From Loktanella sp. DSM 29012 (GTDB lineage: Bacteria > Pseudomonadota > Alphaproteobacteria > Rhodobacterales > Rhodobacteraceae), in the NCBI RefSeq assembly GCF_900110705.1, contig NZ_FOEJ01000001.1, forward strand, positions 131,501 to 195,500: a stretch of DNA of 64,000 bases, read 5' to 3'. Positions 8,503-16,766 of the stretch are shown piece by piece; the stretch's first letter is position 1; each line of letters begins with the position of its first letter. The notes below the pieces were generated by a model, which did no database searches, was not told the DNA's origin, and saw only the letters and a program-made list of their open reading frames with translations. The position numbers and the translations under genes are program-made.

Positions 8503-9534
8503 TCAAGCGGCGGTGAACTGCACGGCCAGCGCGGTGCAATAGATCAAGATCATGAGCACGCTCTCGATGCCGATCCGGCCCGGACCCGCGCGTTGTCGCA
8601 GGATCAGACCGCCCAGCAGGACGGCTGTCATCAGCAGACCCGTTGCCAGCCAATACAGGTCGGTGCCGCTGACCGCATGGAACAGTGACCCGTCGCGATA
8701 GCTGACGTCGGATGCCACCAGAAACAGCGTGTCAAAGGTGTTGCCGCCGATGATGCCGCCCACCGCCAGTTGCAGCGCACCGCGTTTGACCGCGGTCAGT
8801 GTCGTCACCAATTCCGGCAGTGACGTCACCACGGCGGTAATCACGGCACCCACCAGGGATGATGCCAGACCGAACCGGGTGATCAGGCTGCCACCGACCT
8901 GGGAAATGACGTAACCGCCCAGGCCCATCACCGCCACGAGTGCCAGGAAAATCAGTGCCGGGCGCAATGCCGAGCGGTCTTTTTCGTCGTCGTCTTCGGG
9001 TTCATCGGTGCGGGTGTCGCGGGTCTGTACCGGTCGCCACATCGGCTGTTCCGATACGGTCTGCGTCAGCTTTACGCCGCCAAGGTAGGCCAGGAACATC
9101 AGGATCGACGCCGGATGCACTCCGAAATACGCCATATCAGGACCGGCCATCGCACAAAGCGGAATCGAAAGCAGCACGATCAGCATGACCGCCTGAAACA
9201 GATTGGCCGGTTCCGCTGCCGCATGTTCCAGATTGGCCTTGCGGTGGATGATATCCGCGAGCGCCAGAAACAGCGTCTGCGCCGCGATTCCGCCGACCGA
9301 GTTGGAAAAGGCAAAACTGGCATCACCGCTGATCGCTGCATCCACCGACACCACGACACCGGCCAACGATGTCGCGGCACCCAGAATCAGACCGCCGGCC
9401 ATCGCTTCGCCCATGCGCGTGCGGTCGGCGATGACATCGGCCAGCCCCGTTGCCTTGATCGACGACACGACGACGGCCGCAGCGGCGAGGATGAAAACAA
9501 GGAGGAGCAGCGGTAGGGGCAGATTCGCGATCAT
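8503..9534 (-). CDS. CaCA-type (sodium/calcium exchanger family) membrane protein
   Basis: This 343-residue inner-membrane protein has two hydrophobic halves separated by an acidic loop (about 172-190, TDEPEDDDEKD). The second half carries the alpha-repeat motif TSLPELVTT (Glu241) and GGIIGGNTFDTLFL. The first half has the matching GAATSLAGVV and SNSVGGIAAQT, but Gly59 replaces the expected ion-binding Glu. The family exchanges Na+ or H+ for Ca2+ or other cations. Because one of the two acidic residues is missing, substrate and coupling are uncertain. Confidence 0.8.
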   Translation of the reverse strand: MIANLPLPLLLLVFILAAAAVVVSSIKATGLADVIADRTRMGEAMAGGLILGAATSLAGVVVSVDAAISGDASFAFSNSVGGIAAQTLFLALADIIHRKANLEHAAAEPANLFQAVMLIVLLSIPLCAMAGPDMAYFGVHPASILMFLAYLGGVKLTQTVSEQPMWRPVQTRDTRTDEPEDDDEKDRSALRPALIFLALVAVMGLGGYVISQVGGSLITRFGLASSLVGAVITAVVTSLPELVTTLTAVKRGALQLAVGGIIGGNTFDTLFLVASDVSYRDGSLFHAVSGTDLYWLATGLLMTAVLLGGLILRQRAGPGRIGIESVLMILIYCTALAVQFTAA

Positions 9535-9552
9535 GTGCGATGGCCTTTAACT

Positions 9553-9585
9553 AAAAAAGCGGCACGCAAACCTGCGCGCCGCTTT
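9553..9585 (-). terminator. Rho-independent terminator after glsB
   Basis: On the minus strand AAAGCGGC (9585-9578) pairs perfectly with GCCGCTTT (9563-9556), giving an 8-bp stem, and the run of T reaches 9553. It lies 26 nt past the glsB stop and ahead of the exchanger gene, so the two are probably separate transcription units. Confidence 0.85.
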
Positions 9586-9610
9586 GTTTGTCGGTCCTGA
9601 TCAAAAAGGA

Positions 9611-9859
9611 TCAGCTACGCACCTTGCGCGCGATCCAGATCAGGATGCAGGCACCAACAAAGCCGACAAACAGATAGCCAAGGCTAAAGCTTGCGCCGGC
9701 GGCGTAGAGACCCAGCAATGTGCCAAAGATGAAGTTGAACACGATCGCGCCCAGGATACCCAGACCGATGTTGGCCAGCAGGCCCATGTTCGATTTCATG
9801 AATTTCTCTGCAAGCCAGCCGGCGATGCCGCCGACGATGATTGCTGCTAACCAGCCCAT
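9611..9859 (-). CDS. glsB: GlsB/YeaQ/YmgE family stress-associated membrane protein
   Basis: This 82-residue protein has three hydrophobic segments with glycine-rich turns: IIVGGIAGWLAEK, GLLANIGLGILGAIVFN and SLGYLFVGFVGACILIWIARK. This is the GlsB/YeaQ/YmgE (transglycosylase-associated) pattern. The family is membrane-embedded and commonly induced by envelope or general stress; its molecular role is not settled. It has its own terminator, and about 55 nt upstream of the ATG is a well-matched GGAAC-N17-CGTT promoter of the alphaproteobacterial EcfG type. This supports a single-gene stress-controlled unit. Confidence 0.85.
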   Translation of the reverse strand: MGWLAAIIVGGIAGWLAEKFMKSNMGLLANIGLGILGAIVFNFIFGTLLGLYAAGASFSLGYLFVGFVGACILIWIARKVRS

Positions 9860-9913
9860 AAGGTTTTCCTTCGATTTACAATTTCGCCCCGTAGCCGGGG
9901 TATTCTGCGACAG

Positions 9914-9939
9914 AACGCCTCAGCATTGTGCGAGGTTCC
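9914..9939 (-). promoter_or_regulatory. EcfG-like sigma factor promoter of glsB
   Basis: On the minus strand GGAAC (9939-9935) is separated by exactly 17 nt from CGTT (9917-9914). This matches the alphaproteobacterial general-stress EcfG consensus GGAAC-N16/17-CGTT. The glsB start codon is 55 nt downstream. The call is by motif only; whether this organism encodes EcfG, NepR and PhyR cannot be seen here. Confidence 0.5.
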
Positions 9940-9948
9940 ACAGAATTG

Positions 9949-10242
9949 TCACAGCGTTGTGAATTTGTCGTCCGAACCCACATATCGTGATTTCGCGGCC
10001 CAGAGCGACGACAGGATCAACACCACCTGTATCGGCAGGAAAAACAGGATGAAAAAGATGCCGACCGTCACGATGACCGATGGCTGGTTGGCATAGATCA
10101 GCGACATGACGGGCATGAACATCAGGCCCAGCACCGCCAGCAACATCAGCGCATCCAGCGCCACAAGGCCCCATGCCGCGAACCCGCCGGGGCGGACGCC
10201 CGCCGCGATCCGGCGGCGGGCGACAAAACGGCTGACGATCAT
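9949..10242 (-). CDS. Small two-helix membrane protein downstream of dapD
   Basis: This 97-residue protein has a basic N-terminus ([11 protein letters not shown]) and two strong membrane segments (about 24-48 and 56-83). Its ATG overlaps the dapD TGA by one base (TGATG), so it is probably translated by coupling with dapD. I do not recognise the family. A function in diaminopimelate synthesis is not implied by the sequence. Confidence 0.65.
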   Translation of the reverse strand: MIVSRFVARRRIAAGVRPGGFAAWGLVALDALMLLAVLGLMFMPVMSLIYANQPSVIVTVGIFFILFFLPIQVVLILSSLWAAKSRYVGSDDKFTTL

Positions 10243-11069
10243 CAGTCGCGCAGCAGCTCGTTGATGCCGGTCTTGGACCGGGTCTGTTCGTCCACACGTT
10301 TGACGATCACGGCGCAATACAGGTTGATCCCGTTCTTTGATGGCATGGTGCCTGCCACGACCACGGAATAGGGCGGCACCTCGCCGTAGGTGAATTCACC
10401 GGTTTCGCGGTCCACGATTTTCGTCGATTTGCCGATGTAGACGCCCATGCCCAGCACGGATCCTTCGCGGATGATGCAGCCTTCGACGACCTCGGACCGG
10501 GCCCCGATAAAGCAGTTGTCCTCGATGATCGTGGGGCCGGCCTGCATCGGTTCCAGCACGCCACCAATGCCGACGCCGCCGGACAGGTGGACGTTCTTGC
10601 CGATCTGCGCGCAGCTGCCGACCGTGGCCCAGCCGTCGACCATCGAACCCTCATCCACATAGGCGCCGAGGTTCACGAACGACGGCATCAGCACGACGCC
10701 CTTGCCGATGAAGGCCGAGCGGCGGACGATGCTGCCGGGCACGGCGCGGAAACCTGCATCGCGCCACTGGTTTTCGCCCCAGCCGTCGAATTTCGATGGC
10801 ACCTTGTCCCACCATGTCGCGCCGCCGGGGCCACCGCTGATGGGTTCCATGTCGTTCAGGCGGAACGACAGCAACACCGCCTTTTTGGCCCATTGATTGA
10901 CGTGCCAGTCACCGTTGTCGCGGCGTTCGGCCACGCGCAATGTGCCACTGTCGAGGGCGTTCAACGTGTCCTCGATCGCCTCGCGGACCTCGCCGGTGGT
11001 GGCGGGGCTGATGCTGTCGCGATCATCCCATGCGGTTTCGATTGCGGTTTCGAGTTGGGCATTGGACAT
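10242..11069 (-). CDS. dapD: Tetrahydrodipicolinate N-succinyltransferase
   Basis: At 275 residues it has the usual DapD length. An N-terminal helical domain contains [20 protein letters not shown]. It is followed by a left-handed beta-helix of hexapeptide repeats ([20 protein letters not shown] and so on), with [11 protein letters not shown] and [12 protein letters not shown]. It transfers succinate from succinyl-CoA to tetrahydrodipicolinate, the step before DapC and DapE in meso-DAP/lysine synthesis. The downstream small membrane gene overlaps its stop. Confidence 0.95.
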   Translation of the reverse strand: MSNAQLETAIETAWDDRDSISPATTGEVREAIEDTLNALDSGTLRVAERRDNGDWHVNQWAKKAVLLSFRLNDMEPISGGPGGATWWDKVPSKFDGWGENQWRDAGFRAVPGSIVRRSAFIGKGVVLMPSFVNLGAYVDEGSMVDGWATVGSCAQIGKNVHLSGGVGIGGVLEPMQAGPTIIEDNCFIGARSEVVEGCIIREGSVLGMGVYIGKSTKIVDRETGEFTYGEVPPYSVVVAGTMPSKNGINLYCAVIVKRVDEQTRSKTGINELLRD

Positions 11070-11152
11070 CGGATGATCCCTTTGGCTGGTGACACTGGTT
11101 GGCGGCGGCTATAGACCACGCAGGCCCTGCCGCGCAATCACAAGGACACGCC

Positions 11153-11998
11153 ATGAAGGACGACCACACCCACCCCCTCCGCCATTCGGGCGAGGATCGC
11201 GCCGCGACCCAGGGGGTGCCCGACACACCGCAGACGCGTGCGCCGTCCTATAAACTGGCGTTCACCGACGATGATTTCATGTGCCGGGACGAATTGCGCC
11301 CGGTGCGCTGGCAGTTGGAGCTGCTCAAGCCCGAAATCCTGATGAACGAGGCTGACGTACAATCGACCGTCGTGATGTTCGGCGGCGCGCGCATTCCCGA
11401 TCCGGTGAACAAGGACACCGCGCGGACGCAGACGCTGGCCGATCTGACGGCGTTTTATGACGAGGCGCGGACCTTTGCCCGGATGATGACGGAACGGTCA
11501 CTGCGCGATGGCGGACGCGACAACGTCGTGGTCACGGGTGGCGGACCGGGTGTGATGGAGGCTGGCAACCGTGGTGCCGTCGATGCTGGCGGCCGGTCCA
11601 TCGGTCTGAACATCGTGTTGCCGCACGAACAGGCGCCGAACGAATACGTCACGCCAGAGCTGTGTTTCAACTTTCACTACTTTGCCACGCGCAAGATGCA
11701 TTTCCTGATGCGCGCGTCGGTCGTCACCGTGTTCCCCGGTGGGTTTGGCACATTGGACGAGATGTTCGAGGCGCTGACGCTGATCCAGACCGGCCGCATG
11801 ACCAAGGTGCCGTTCCTGCTGTTCGGTCGCGATTTCTGGGAAAAGATCATCAACTGGGACGCGCTGGCCGATGCAGGCACGATTTCGCCGGACGATCTGA
11901 AGCTGTTCCGCTTTGTGGATACCGCAGAAGAAGCCATCGCCGCGATTGATGCCTGGGACGGGGCCGGACAGAAACGGGCGGAAATTCCGGGCCGCTAG
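11153..11998 (+). CDS. LOG family (TIGR00730) Rossmann-fold protein
   Basis: This 281-residue protein has the LOG-family signature GGGPGVMEAGNRGA and, near residue 200, the PGGxGTxxE motif (FPGGFGTLDEMFEAL). Related proteins are cytokinin riboside-monophosphate phosphoribohydrolases or nucleotide N-glycosidases; the substrate here is unknown. The N-terminal 70 residues before the Rossmann domain make it a long-form member. I chose ATG at 11153, which has AAGGAC upstream; an upstream GTG/ATG frame extension is not needed. Confidence 0.8.
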   Translation: MKDDHTHPLRHSGEDRAATQGVPDTPQTRAPSYKLAFTDDDFMCRDELRPVRWQLELLKPEILMNEADVQSTVVMFGGARIPDPVNKDTARTQTLADLTAFYDEARTFARMMTERSLRDGGRDNVVVTGGGPGVMEAGNRGAVDAGGRSIGLNIVLPHEQAPNEYVTPELCFNFHYFATRKMHFLMRASVVTVFPGGFGTLDEMFEALTLIQTGRMTKVPFLLFGRDFWEKIINWDALADAGTISPDDLKLFRFVDTAEEAIAAIDAWDGAGQKRAEIPGR

Positions 11999-12020
11999 GC
12001 CGATATATGTCGATTCGATG

Positions 12021-12040
12021 ATGTTTCGCGTGCGAAACAT
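12021..12040. repeat. Short inverted repeat, intergenic
   Basis: ATGTTTCGC is followed by GT and its exact reverse complement GCGAAACAT. It lies 23 nt after the stop of the LOG-family gene. There is no T run, so it is not a classical terminator. It may be an operator or RNA hairpin; no partner is evident. Confidence 0.5.
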
Positions 12041-12049
12041 ATTATGTTA

Positions 12050-12093
12050 TTTGCCAATGATTTCATAACCTTCGTTAAGAATTCATTGGCAAA
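12050..12093. repeat. 11-bp perfect inverted repeat with 22-nt loop
   Basis: TTTGCCAATGA (12050-12060) is matched exactly by TCATTGGCAAA (12083-12093). The loop is AT-rich. It sits in the 190-nt gap between two genes with convergent 3' ends. It could form a hairpin in either transcript and stop transcription or stabilise 3' ends; it lacks a clear T run. Confidence 0.5.
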
Positions 12094-12189
12094 CCGGGTC
12101 GAAGCGCTGCCTGAGTGAAGCCGCAGCAAAGATCAAGGCGAGTTCTGAAAGCGCTGCTTAACACATGCTAAAGAAGGCTTGCGGCTGGA

Positions 12190-13371
12190 TTACATCCCCG
12201 CCTCGGCCTCGATCTGCTTGCGGCTCTTCCTTGCGCGTTCGGTTTCCGATTTCAGCTGGCCACAGGCGGCCATGATGTCCTCTCCGCGGGGTTTGCGGAT
12301 GGGGCTGGCGTAACCTGCCTTGTAGATGATGTCGGCAAAGGCGCGGATGCGATTGTTGGACGACCGTTTGTAGGGCGCGCCGGGCCATTCGTTGAACGGG
12401 ATCAGGTTGATCTTGGCCGGGATGCCGTCGATCAGCTTGATCAGGCGGCGGGCGTCGTCGTCGCTGTCGTTCACGCCGTCCAGCATCACGTATTCGAACG
12501 TGATCCGTTCAGAGTTCGACACCTTGGGGTATTCGCGCAAGGCATCCAGCAGTTCGGCGATGTTCCAGCGTTTGTTGATCGGCACGAGCTTGTCGCGCAC
12601 CTCGTCCGTGGTCGCGTGGAAACTGACGGCCAGCTGGCAGCCGATTTCCTGCGCGGTGCGGGCGATTTCGGGCACCACACCGGATGTGGACAGCGTGATG
12701 CGGCGGCGTGACAGGGCCAGCCCTTCGCCATCCATCGCGATTTTCATCGCGTCGCGGACGTTTTCGAAATTGTACAGCGGCTCGCCCATGCCCATCAGCA
12801 CGATGTTCGACACCAGACGCGGGCCATTCTCGCCGGAGCCCTGACCGGGCGTGTGCCATTCGTCCAGATCGTCGCGCGCCAGCATCACCTGACCCACGAT
12901 TTCGCCAGCAGTCAGGTTACGCACCAGTTTTTGCGTGCCGGTGTGGCAGAATGAACAGGTCAGCGTGCAACCGACTTGTGACGACACACACAGCGTGCCG
13001 CGATCGGTTTCGGGGATATAGACGACCTCGACCTCGTGGCCGCCCGCAATCCGCACGAGGTATTTGCGGGTGCCGTCCTCGGAAATCTGGCGGGTCACCA
13101 CCTCGGGGAGTTGCACCACGCATTTTTCAGCCAGCAAGGCGCGGAAATCCTTGGACAGGTTTGTCATCTGGTCAAAGTCACGCACGCCGCGATGATAGAT
13201 CCACTGCCAGATCTGGCTGACCCGCATCTTGGCCTGTTTTTCGGGGGTGCCGATCGCGATCAACGCATCACGCATCGCGTCGCGGGTCAGGCCGACGAGG
13301 TTCAAAGGTCCCTCCGGCAGCTTGCGCGGCATGGTGTGGACGTCCTGTGTGATCGGTGCGGTCGCGGTCAT
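12190..13371 (-). CDS. rlmN: 23S rRNA (A2503-C2)/tRNA (A37-C2) methyltransferase
   Basis: This 393-residue radical-SAM enzyme has the CxxxCxxC motif as [11 protein letters not shown], followed by [13 protein letters not shown] and the SAM-binding VSFHATTDE region. An RlmN N-terminal domain with [19 protein letters not shown] precedes it. It methylates C2 of A2503 in 23S rRNA and A37 in some tRNAs, improving translational accuracy. I chose ATG at 13371, preceded by AGGGG with good spacing; a more upstream start would read through the spacer. Confidence 0.95.
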   Translation of the reverse strand: MTATAPITQDVHTMPRKLPEGPLNLVGLTRDAMRDALIAIGTPEKQAKMRVSQIWQWIYHRGVRDFDQMTNLSKDFRALLAEKCVVQLPEVVTRQISEDGTRKYLVRIAGGHEVEVVYIPETDRGTLCVSSQVGCTLTCSFCHTGTQKLVRNLTAGEIVGQVMLARDDLDEWHTPGQGSGENGPRLVSNIVLMGMGEPLYNFENVRDAMKIAMDGEGLALSRRRITLSTSGVVPEIARTAQEIGCQLAVSFHATTDEVRDKLVPINKRWNIAELLDALREYPKVSNSERITFEYVMLDGVNDSDDDARRLIKLIDGIPAKINLIPFNEWPGAPYKRSSNNRIRAFADIIYKAGYASPIRKPRGEDIMAACGQLKSETERARKSRKQIEAEAGM

Positions 13372-13411
13372 ATCAATACCCCTGTCGGCGTGAAGCCTGT
13401 CCCATATAAGC

Positions 13412-13444
13412 AAAAAGGCCCGGTTTCCAATGGAAAACCGGGCC
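13412..13444 (-). terminator. Rho-independent terminator after the IalB-type gene
   Basis: On the minus strand GGCCCGGTTTT is closed by AAACCGGGCC around a short loop, followed by five T residues (13416-13412). It separates the IalB-type gene from rlmN, so rlmN must have its own promoter in the roughly 40 nt beyond or depend on read-through. Confidence 0.85.
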
Positions 13445-13464
13445 TCGCAATTCTGTGACGCAGA

Positions 13465-13998
13465 TCAGGACGCGCAGCGGTTCTCGGCCTCTTCGACGCC
13501 GGCGGTAAAGCCCAGCAGCGAAAACGTATCGGTCGTGATGTTGCCGCGACCTGACCGGCCACGCACGACAGCATCGGCACCGCGCTTCAGGGCCGCGACG
13601 ACGCGGGCGTCATCCTCGGGGGTGGCGGGCCAGGCCCATTCACCTTCGGTAAAGAGCTGGAACGTGCTGTCACCGACCGTCAGATCCACGGTGGACCCCG
13701 ATGCAAAAGGATAGCCGCCGGTGAATGTCACCTGTCCCTGCACGTTTGCGCCCGGGCGATAGAACACCATGAGGTAGATGTCGCCGCGCGTGCCGGTGGT
13801 CGGGTTGCCGTTGCCGTCGGTCAGCGTGCTGGATGTGGGTGCGGACACGCTGATGCATTCACGCGGGTTTTCCGCCTCGAACGTGCTCCAGTCCGTGTTG
13901 GCCGCGACCAGGTTGTCGGTGGTCTGCTGTGCCGCTGCCGGCATCGCCACGGCCAACATGCAGGCCAGTGTCGTCGCAAAGGTCGTTTTGTTCATCAT
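13465..13998 (-). CDS. Invasion-associated locus B (IalB) family secreted protein
   Basis: This 177-residue protein has a clear signal peptide (MMNKTTFATTLACMLAVAMPAAAQ, cleavage after AAA). The mature part begins with TDWSTFEAENPRECI and has RGDIYLMVFYRPG, GGYPFASGST and DTFSLLGFTAGVEEAE, the pattern of IalB proteins common in Rhodobacteraceae. Its two cysteines (one early, one near the C-terminus) could form a disulfide in the periplasm. The family is named from Bartonella; in free-living bacteria its role is unclear. GGAGG upstream supports the start at 13998 or the next codon. A strong terminator follows. Confidence 0.8.
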   Translation of the reverse strand: MMNKTTFATTLACMLAVAMPAAAQQTTDNLVAANTDWSTFEAENPRECISVSAPTSSTLTDGNGNPTTGTRGDIYLMVFYRPGANVQGQVTFTGGYPFASGSTVDLTVGDSTFQLFTEGEWAWPATPEDDARVVAALKRGADAVVRGRSGRGNITTDTFSLLGFTAGVEEAENRCAS

Positions 13999-14167
13999 GT
14001 CATAGGCCTCCAAGCTGCCCTTGCCTCATTCCGTATGTGCCGCACCGGTCTTGGCGACCTTTTCGTCTGGCGGCATCCTGTTCAACCAGATAGCCATGGG
14101 TCTAGCAAAAAACCGCCCAAACATAAAAGCCAATTCCACGCACAAAGCCGTGGGTGAAAGGACCAAT

Positions 14168-15163
14168 ATGTCATCCCCTGCCCCCCTGATCGAAGTTCAC
14201 CGCGGCGACATGCTGGAGTCGCTGCACAGCGGCCATGCGGTCGTCTGCGACGACAGCGGCCAGATCGTGCAGGCCTGGGGCGACCCGATGGCGGTGATCT
14301 TTCCGCGGTCGTCGTGCAAGATGATCCAGGCGCTGCCCCTGATCGAGAGCGGGGCCGCCGATGCGCACGGGCTGACGTCGGAACAGCTGGCACTGGCCTG
14401 CGCCAGCCACCAGGGCGCGCATATCCATACCGACCGGGTGCAGGTCTGGCTGGACCAATTGGGCCTGAAAGACAGTGATTTCCGTTGCGGTCCGCAGTGG
14501 CCCGGCGATATCCCGGCCCGCAACGAGATCATCTGCGCCCATGCGCAGCCTTGCCAGATCCATAACAATTGTTCCGGCAAACACGCCGGATTTCTGACGC
14601 TGAACCGCCATCTGGGCGGTGCGGCGGATTATGAGCTGGTGGATCATCCCGTGCAGCAGGCGGGCAAGGCCGCGTTCGAGGAAGTGACCGACATGACCTC
14701 GCCCGGCTACGGGATCGACGGCTGTTCCGCGCCGAATTTCGCCACCAGCGTGCAGGGTCTGGCCCGCGCGATGGCCAGCTTTGCCAGTGCGGGCGACCGC
14801 AGCGACACGCGGTCGCAGGCGATGGTTCGGCTGACGCAGGCGATGACGGCGCATCCCGAACTGGTCGCGGGCGAGACACGCGCCTGCACCGACCTGATGC
14901 GCGCGATGGACGGCCGCGTGGCGATCAAGACAGGGGCCGAGGCGGTATTCGTGGCGATCATCCCCGAGCGCAAGATGGGCGTGGCGCTAAAGATCACGGA
15001 CGGCAGCACGCGCGGTGCCGAGGCGGCGATTGCCGCGATCCTGGTGAAACTGGGCGTGCTGGACGCGGACCACCCCGCCACCCGTGCCCGGATGGTGCCC
15101 GAAATCCGCAACTGGCGCGGCACGCTGTGCGGCCATGTCCGTCCCACCCGCGCCCTGCTGTAA
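14168..15163 (+). CDS. L-asparaginase, Rhizobium etli-type (PF06089 family)
   Basis: This 331-residue protein carries the class-defining motifs: PRSSCKMIQALPL and NNCSGKHAGFL (two S-x-x-K-type active-site tetrads), CASHQGAHIHT, GIDGCSAPNF and VAGETRACTDLM. The family is structurally unrelated to E. coli AnsA/AnsB and hydrolyses asparagine to aspartate and ammonia. I chose ATG at 14168, which has AAAGGA upstream; the open frame extends further upstream without good support. xthA follows after 10 nt with its own strong ribosome-binding site, so the two are probably cotranscribed. Confidence 0.88.
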   Translation: MSSPAPLIEVHRGDMLESLHSGHAVVCDDSGQIVQAWGDPMAVIFPRSSCKMIQALPLIESGAADAHGLTSEQLALACASHQGAHIHTDRVQVWLDQLGLKDSDFRCGPQWPGDIPARNEIICAHAQPCQIHNNCSGKHAGFLTLNRHLGGAADYELVDHPVQQAGKAAFEEVTDMTSPGYGIDGCSAPNFATSVQGLARAMASFASAGDRSDTRSQAMVRLTQAMTAHPELVAGETRACTDLMRAMDGRVAIKTGAEAVFVAIIPERKMGVALKITDGSTRGAEAAIAAILVKLGVLDADHPATRARMVPEIRNWRGTLCGHVRPTRALL

Positions 15164-15173
15164 GGAGAGACCG

Positions 15174-15962
15174 ATGTCATTCACACTCGCCACATGGAAC
15201 ATCAACTCGGTTCGCCTGCGCGAAGACCTGGTCGCGCGGCTGCTGCGCGACGAGGGACCCGACGTGCTGTGTTTGCAGGAATGCAAATCACCGATGGACA
15301 AGATCCCGACGGAACAATTCGAAGCGCTGGGTTACGTGCACCGCATCGGTCGCGGCCAGAAGGGCTATAACGGGGTGGCGATCCTGTCCAGAATGCCGAT
15401 CGAAGAGGTGGGTGCCGCCGATTACGCAGGTCTTGGGCATGCGCGGCACATCGCCGGGCGGCTTGCCAATGGTGTGACGGTGCATAATTTCTATGTGCCG
15501 GCCGGTGGCGACAAACCGGACCGCGCGATCAACGCGAAATTCGGGCAAAAGCTGGATTATCTGACCGACATGCGCGACGCGTTTCACGCGCAAAGGCCGG
15601 CGCGCGCGATCCTCGTGGGGGATCTGAACATCGCCCCGCGTGAGGACGATGTCTGGGATCACAAGAAGCTGCTGAAGGTCGTGAGCCACACACCGATCGA
15701 GGTCGAACACCTCGCGCAGGTGCAGGACGCGGGTGACTGGGTCGACATCACACGGCAGGATATACCGCAGGGCAATCTGTATTCCTGGTGGTCCTACCGG
15801 TCGCCGGATTGGGATAGCGCCGACAAGGGCCGGCGGCTGGACCACGTCTGGGCCACGCCGGACATCGCGGGGTCCGCGCATTCCAGCCGGGTGCTGCGTG
15901 ACGTGCGCGGCTGGGACCAGCCCAGCGACCACGCCCCCGTCTTTGCCACATTCGATCTGTAG
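15174..15962 (+). CDS. xthA: Exodeoxyribonuclease III / AP endonuclease
   Basis: At 262 residues it has the normal ExoIII length. Motifs are ATWNINSVRLR, LQECKSP (metal-binding Glu), GYNGVAILSR, VGDLNIAP (Asp, Asn), and the C-terminal RLDHVWATP and PSDHAPVFATF with the catalytic Asp-His. It cleaves DNA 5' to abasic sites and trims 3' blocking groups in base excision repair. TAAGGAGAG just upstream gives a strong start at 15174. The 3' gap to the convergent SGNH gene holds a palindrome and a repeat copy. Confidence 0.93.
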   Translation: MSFTLATWNINSVRLREDLVARLLRDEGPDVLCLQECKSPMDKIPTEQFEALGYVHRIGRGQKGYNGVAILSRMPIEEVGAADYAGLGHARHIAGRLANGVTVHNFYVPAGGDKPDRAINAKFGQKLDYLTDMRDAFHAQRPARAILVGDLNIAPREDDVWDHKKLLKVVSHTPIEVEHLAQVQDAGDWVDITRQDIPQGNLYSWWSYRSPDWDSADKGRRLDHVWATPDIAGSAHSSRVLRDVRGWDQPSDHAPVFATFDL

Positions 15963-15967
15963 AGCGG

Positions 15968-15989
15968 CCAAATTTTCGCGAAAATTTGG
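15968..15989. repeat. 22-bp perfect palindrome after xthA
   Basis: CCAAATTTTCG is followed directly by CGAAAATTTGG. It begins 5 nt after the xthA stop and leads straight into repeat copy C. Position and symmetry suggest a bidirectional 3'-end or terminator hairpin for the convergent pair; a protein-binding site is the alternative. Confidence 0.6.
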
Positions 15990-16034
15990 GGTGGGGCGCT
16001 GCCCCACACCCCGGTATATTTCGGACCAGAAGAA
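15987..16034 (+). repeat. Intergenic repeat copy C
   Basis: A hairpin GTGGGGC-GCT-GCCCCAC is followed by ACCCCGGTATATTTCGGACC and AGAAGAAT. The last 20 nt match copy B at 17 of 20 positions. The tail touches the stop codon of the SGNH hydrolase gene, the same arrangement as copies A and B at rnr and dapE. Confidence 0.75.
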
Positions 16035-16667
16035 TTAGGGCCGCAGGGCGGTCGCGACCGCTTTGGCGAGGGTTCTGTGGGCATCGGGATCGAAGTGTAC
16101 ACCGTCTTGGGCACTGACGGCGATGTGGTCTGCGGCGTTCAGAAATCCCGTGCCCCAGGTTGCCGCAAGATCACGATAGAGGGATGCGAGCGCCTGTGAT
16201 CTTGCAGTCGCACCGTGAAAGACCTGACTGATGGGGCCGGTTTCCACGATGGGCGGCGGGCAGATCAGCAGGATGCCGAACCCGCCATGGCGCGTCTGCG
16301 CCGCGTCACCACAGGCAATGGCAATCAGGCCCGCGATACCCGCAGCGATCCCTGCGGGCGTTTGACCAAAGTGCGCCTTGCAGTCGTTGGTCCCGAGCAT
16401 CAGCGTGAGCGTGTCGATGGGACCATGGCTGTTCAGGGCGATATGCAGGCCAAGATGGCCGTTCATATGCGCGCCCATTTCGGGGTCGCTGTCAGCGCGG
16501 GCGAGACGGCCAGGCAGGCCTTCTTCGATCAGGTCCGCATCCAGCGCGCGTGCCATCAGCGTGGGCCAGCGGGTGTCCGCGTCATAGCGTTCGTAGGTAC
16601 CGCGCGTCACGATGGGCGGGGTGCCGTGGGTGTTGCTGTCGCCAAATGTCAGGATCGTGCGTGCCAT
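16035..16667 (-). CDS. SGNH/GDSL-type esterase
   Basis: This 210-residue protein has block I GDSNTHG with Ser11 near the N-terminus, the block III GTND motif (LMLGTNDCK) and the C-terminal DGVHFDPDAH with the Asp-His of the triad. No signal peptide is seen, so it is probably cytoplasmic. The family hydrolyses acyl esters (arylesterase or deacetylase); the substrate cannot be read from the sequence. It is convergent with xthA and divergent from cnoX. Confidence 0.83.
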   Translation of the reverse strand: MARTILTFGDSNTHGTPPIVTRGTYERYDADTRWPTLMARALDADLIEEGLPGRLARADSDPEMGAHMNGHLGLHIALNSHGPIDTLTLMLGTNDCKAHFGQTPAGIAAGIAGLIAIACGDAAQTRHGGFGILLICPPPIVETGPISQVFHGATARSQALASLYRDLAATWGTGFLNAADHIAVSAQDGVHFDPDAHRTLAKAVATALRP

Positions 16668-16766
16668 GCCGCAGGCTAGACCCCGGTCGGATGCAGGTCA
16701 AATGCCTTGCCCCGGCCCGGTCGCGCCCACATATACGCGTGAGACAATATCAAAAGGAGACGCGGC

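Noticed and set aside
12021-12040. parS-like site (compare TGTTTCACGTGAAACA)
   Set aside because: The arms are similar, but the centre is two bases longer and not symmetric, so it does not fit the 16-bp ParB site; no parAB genes are nearby.
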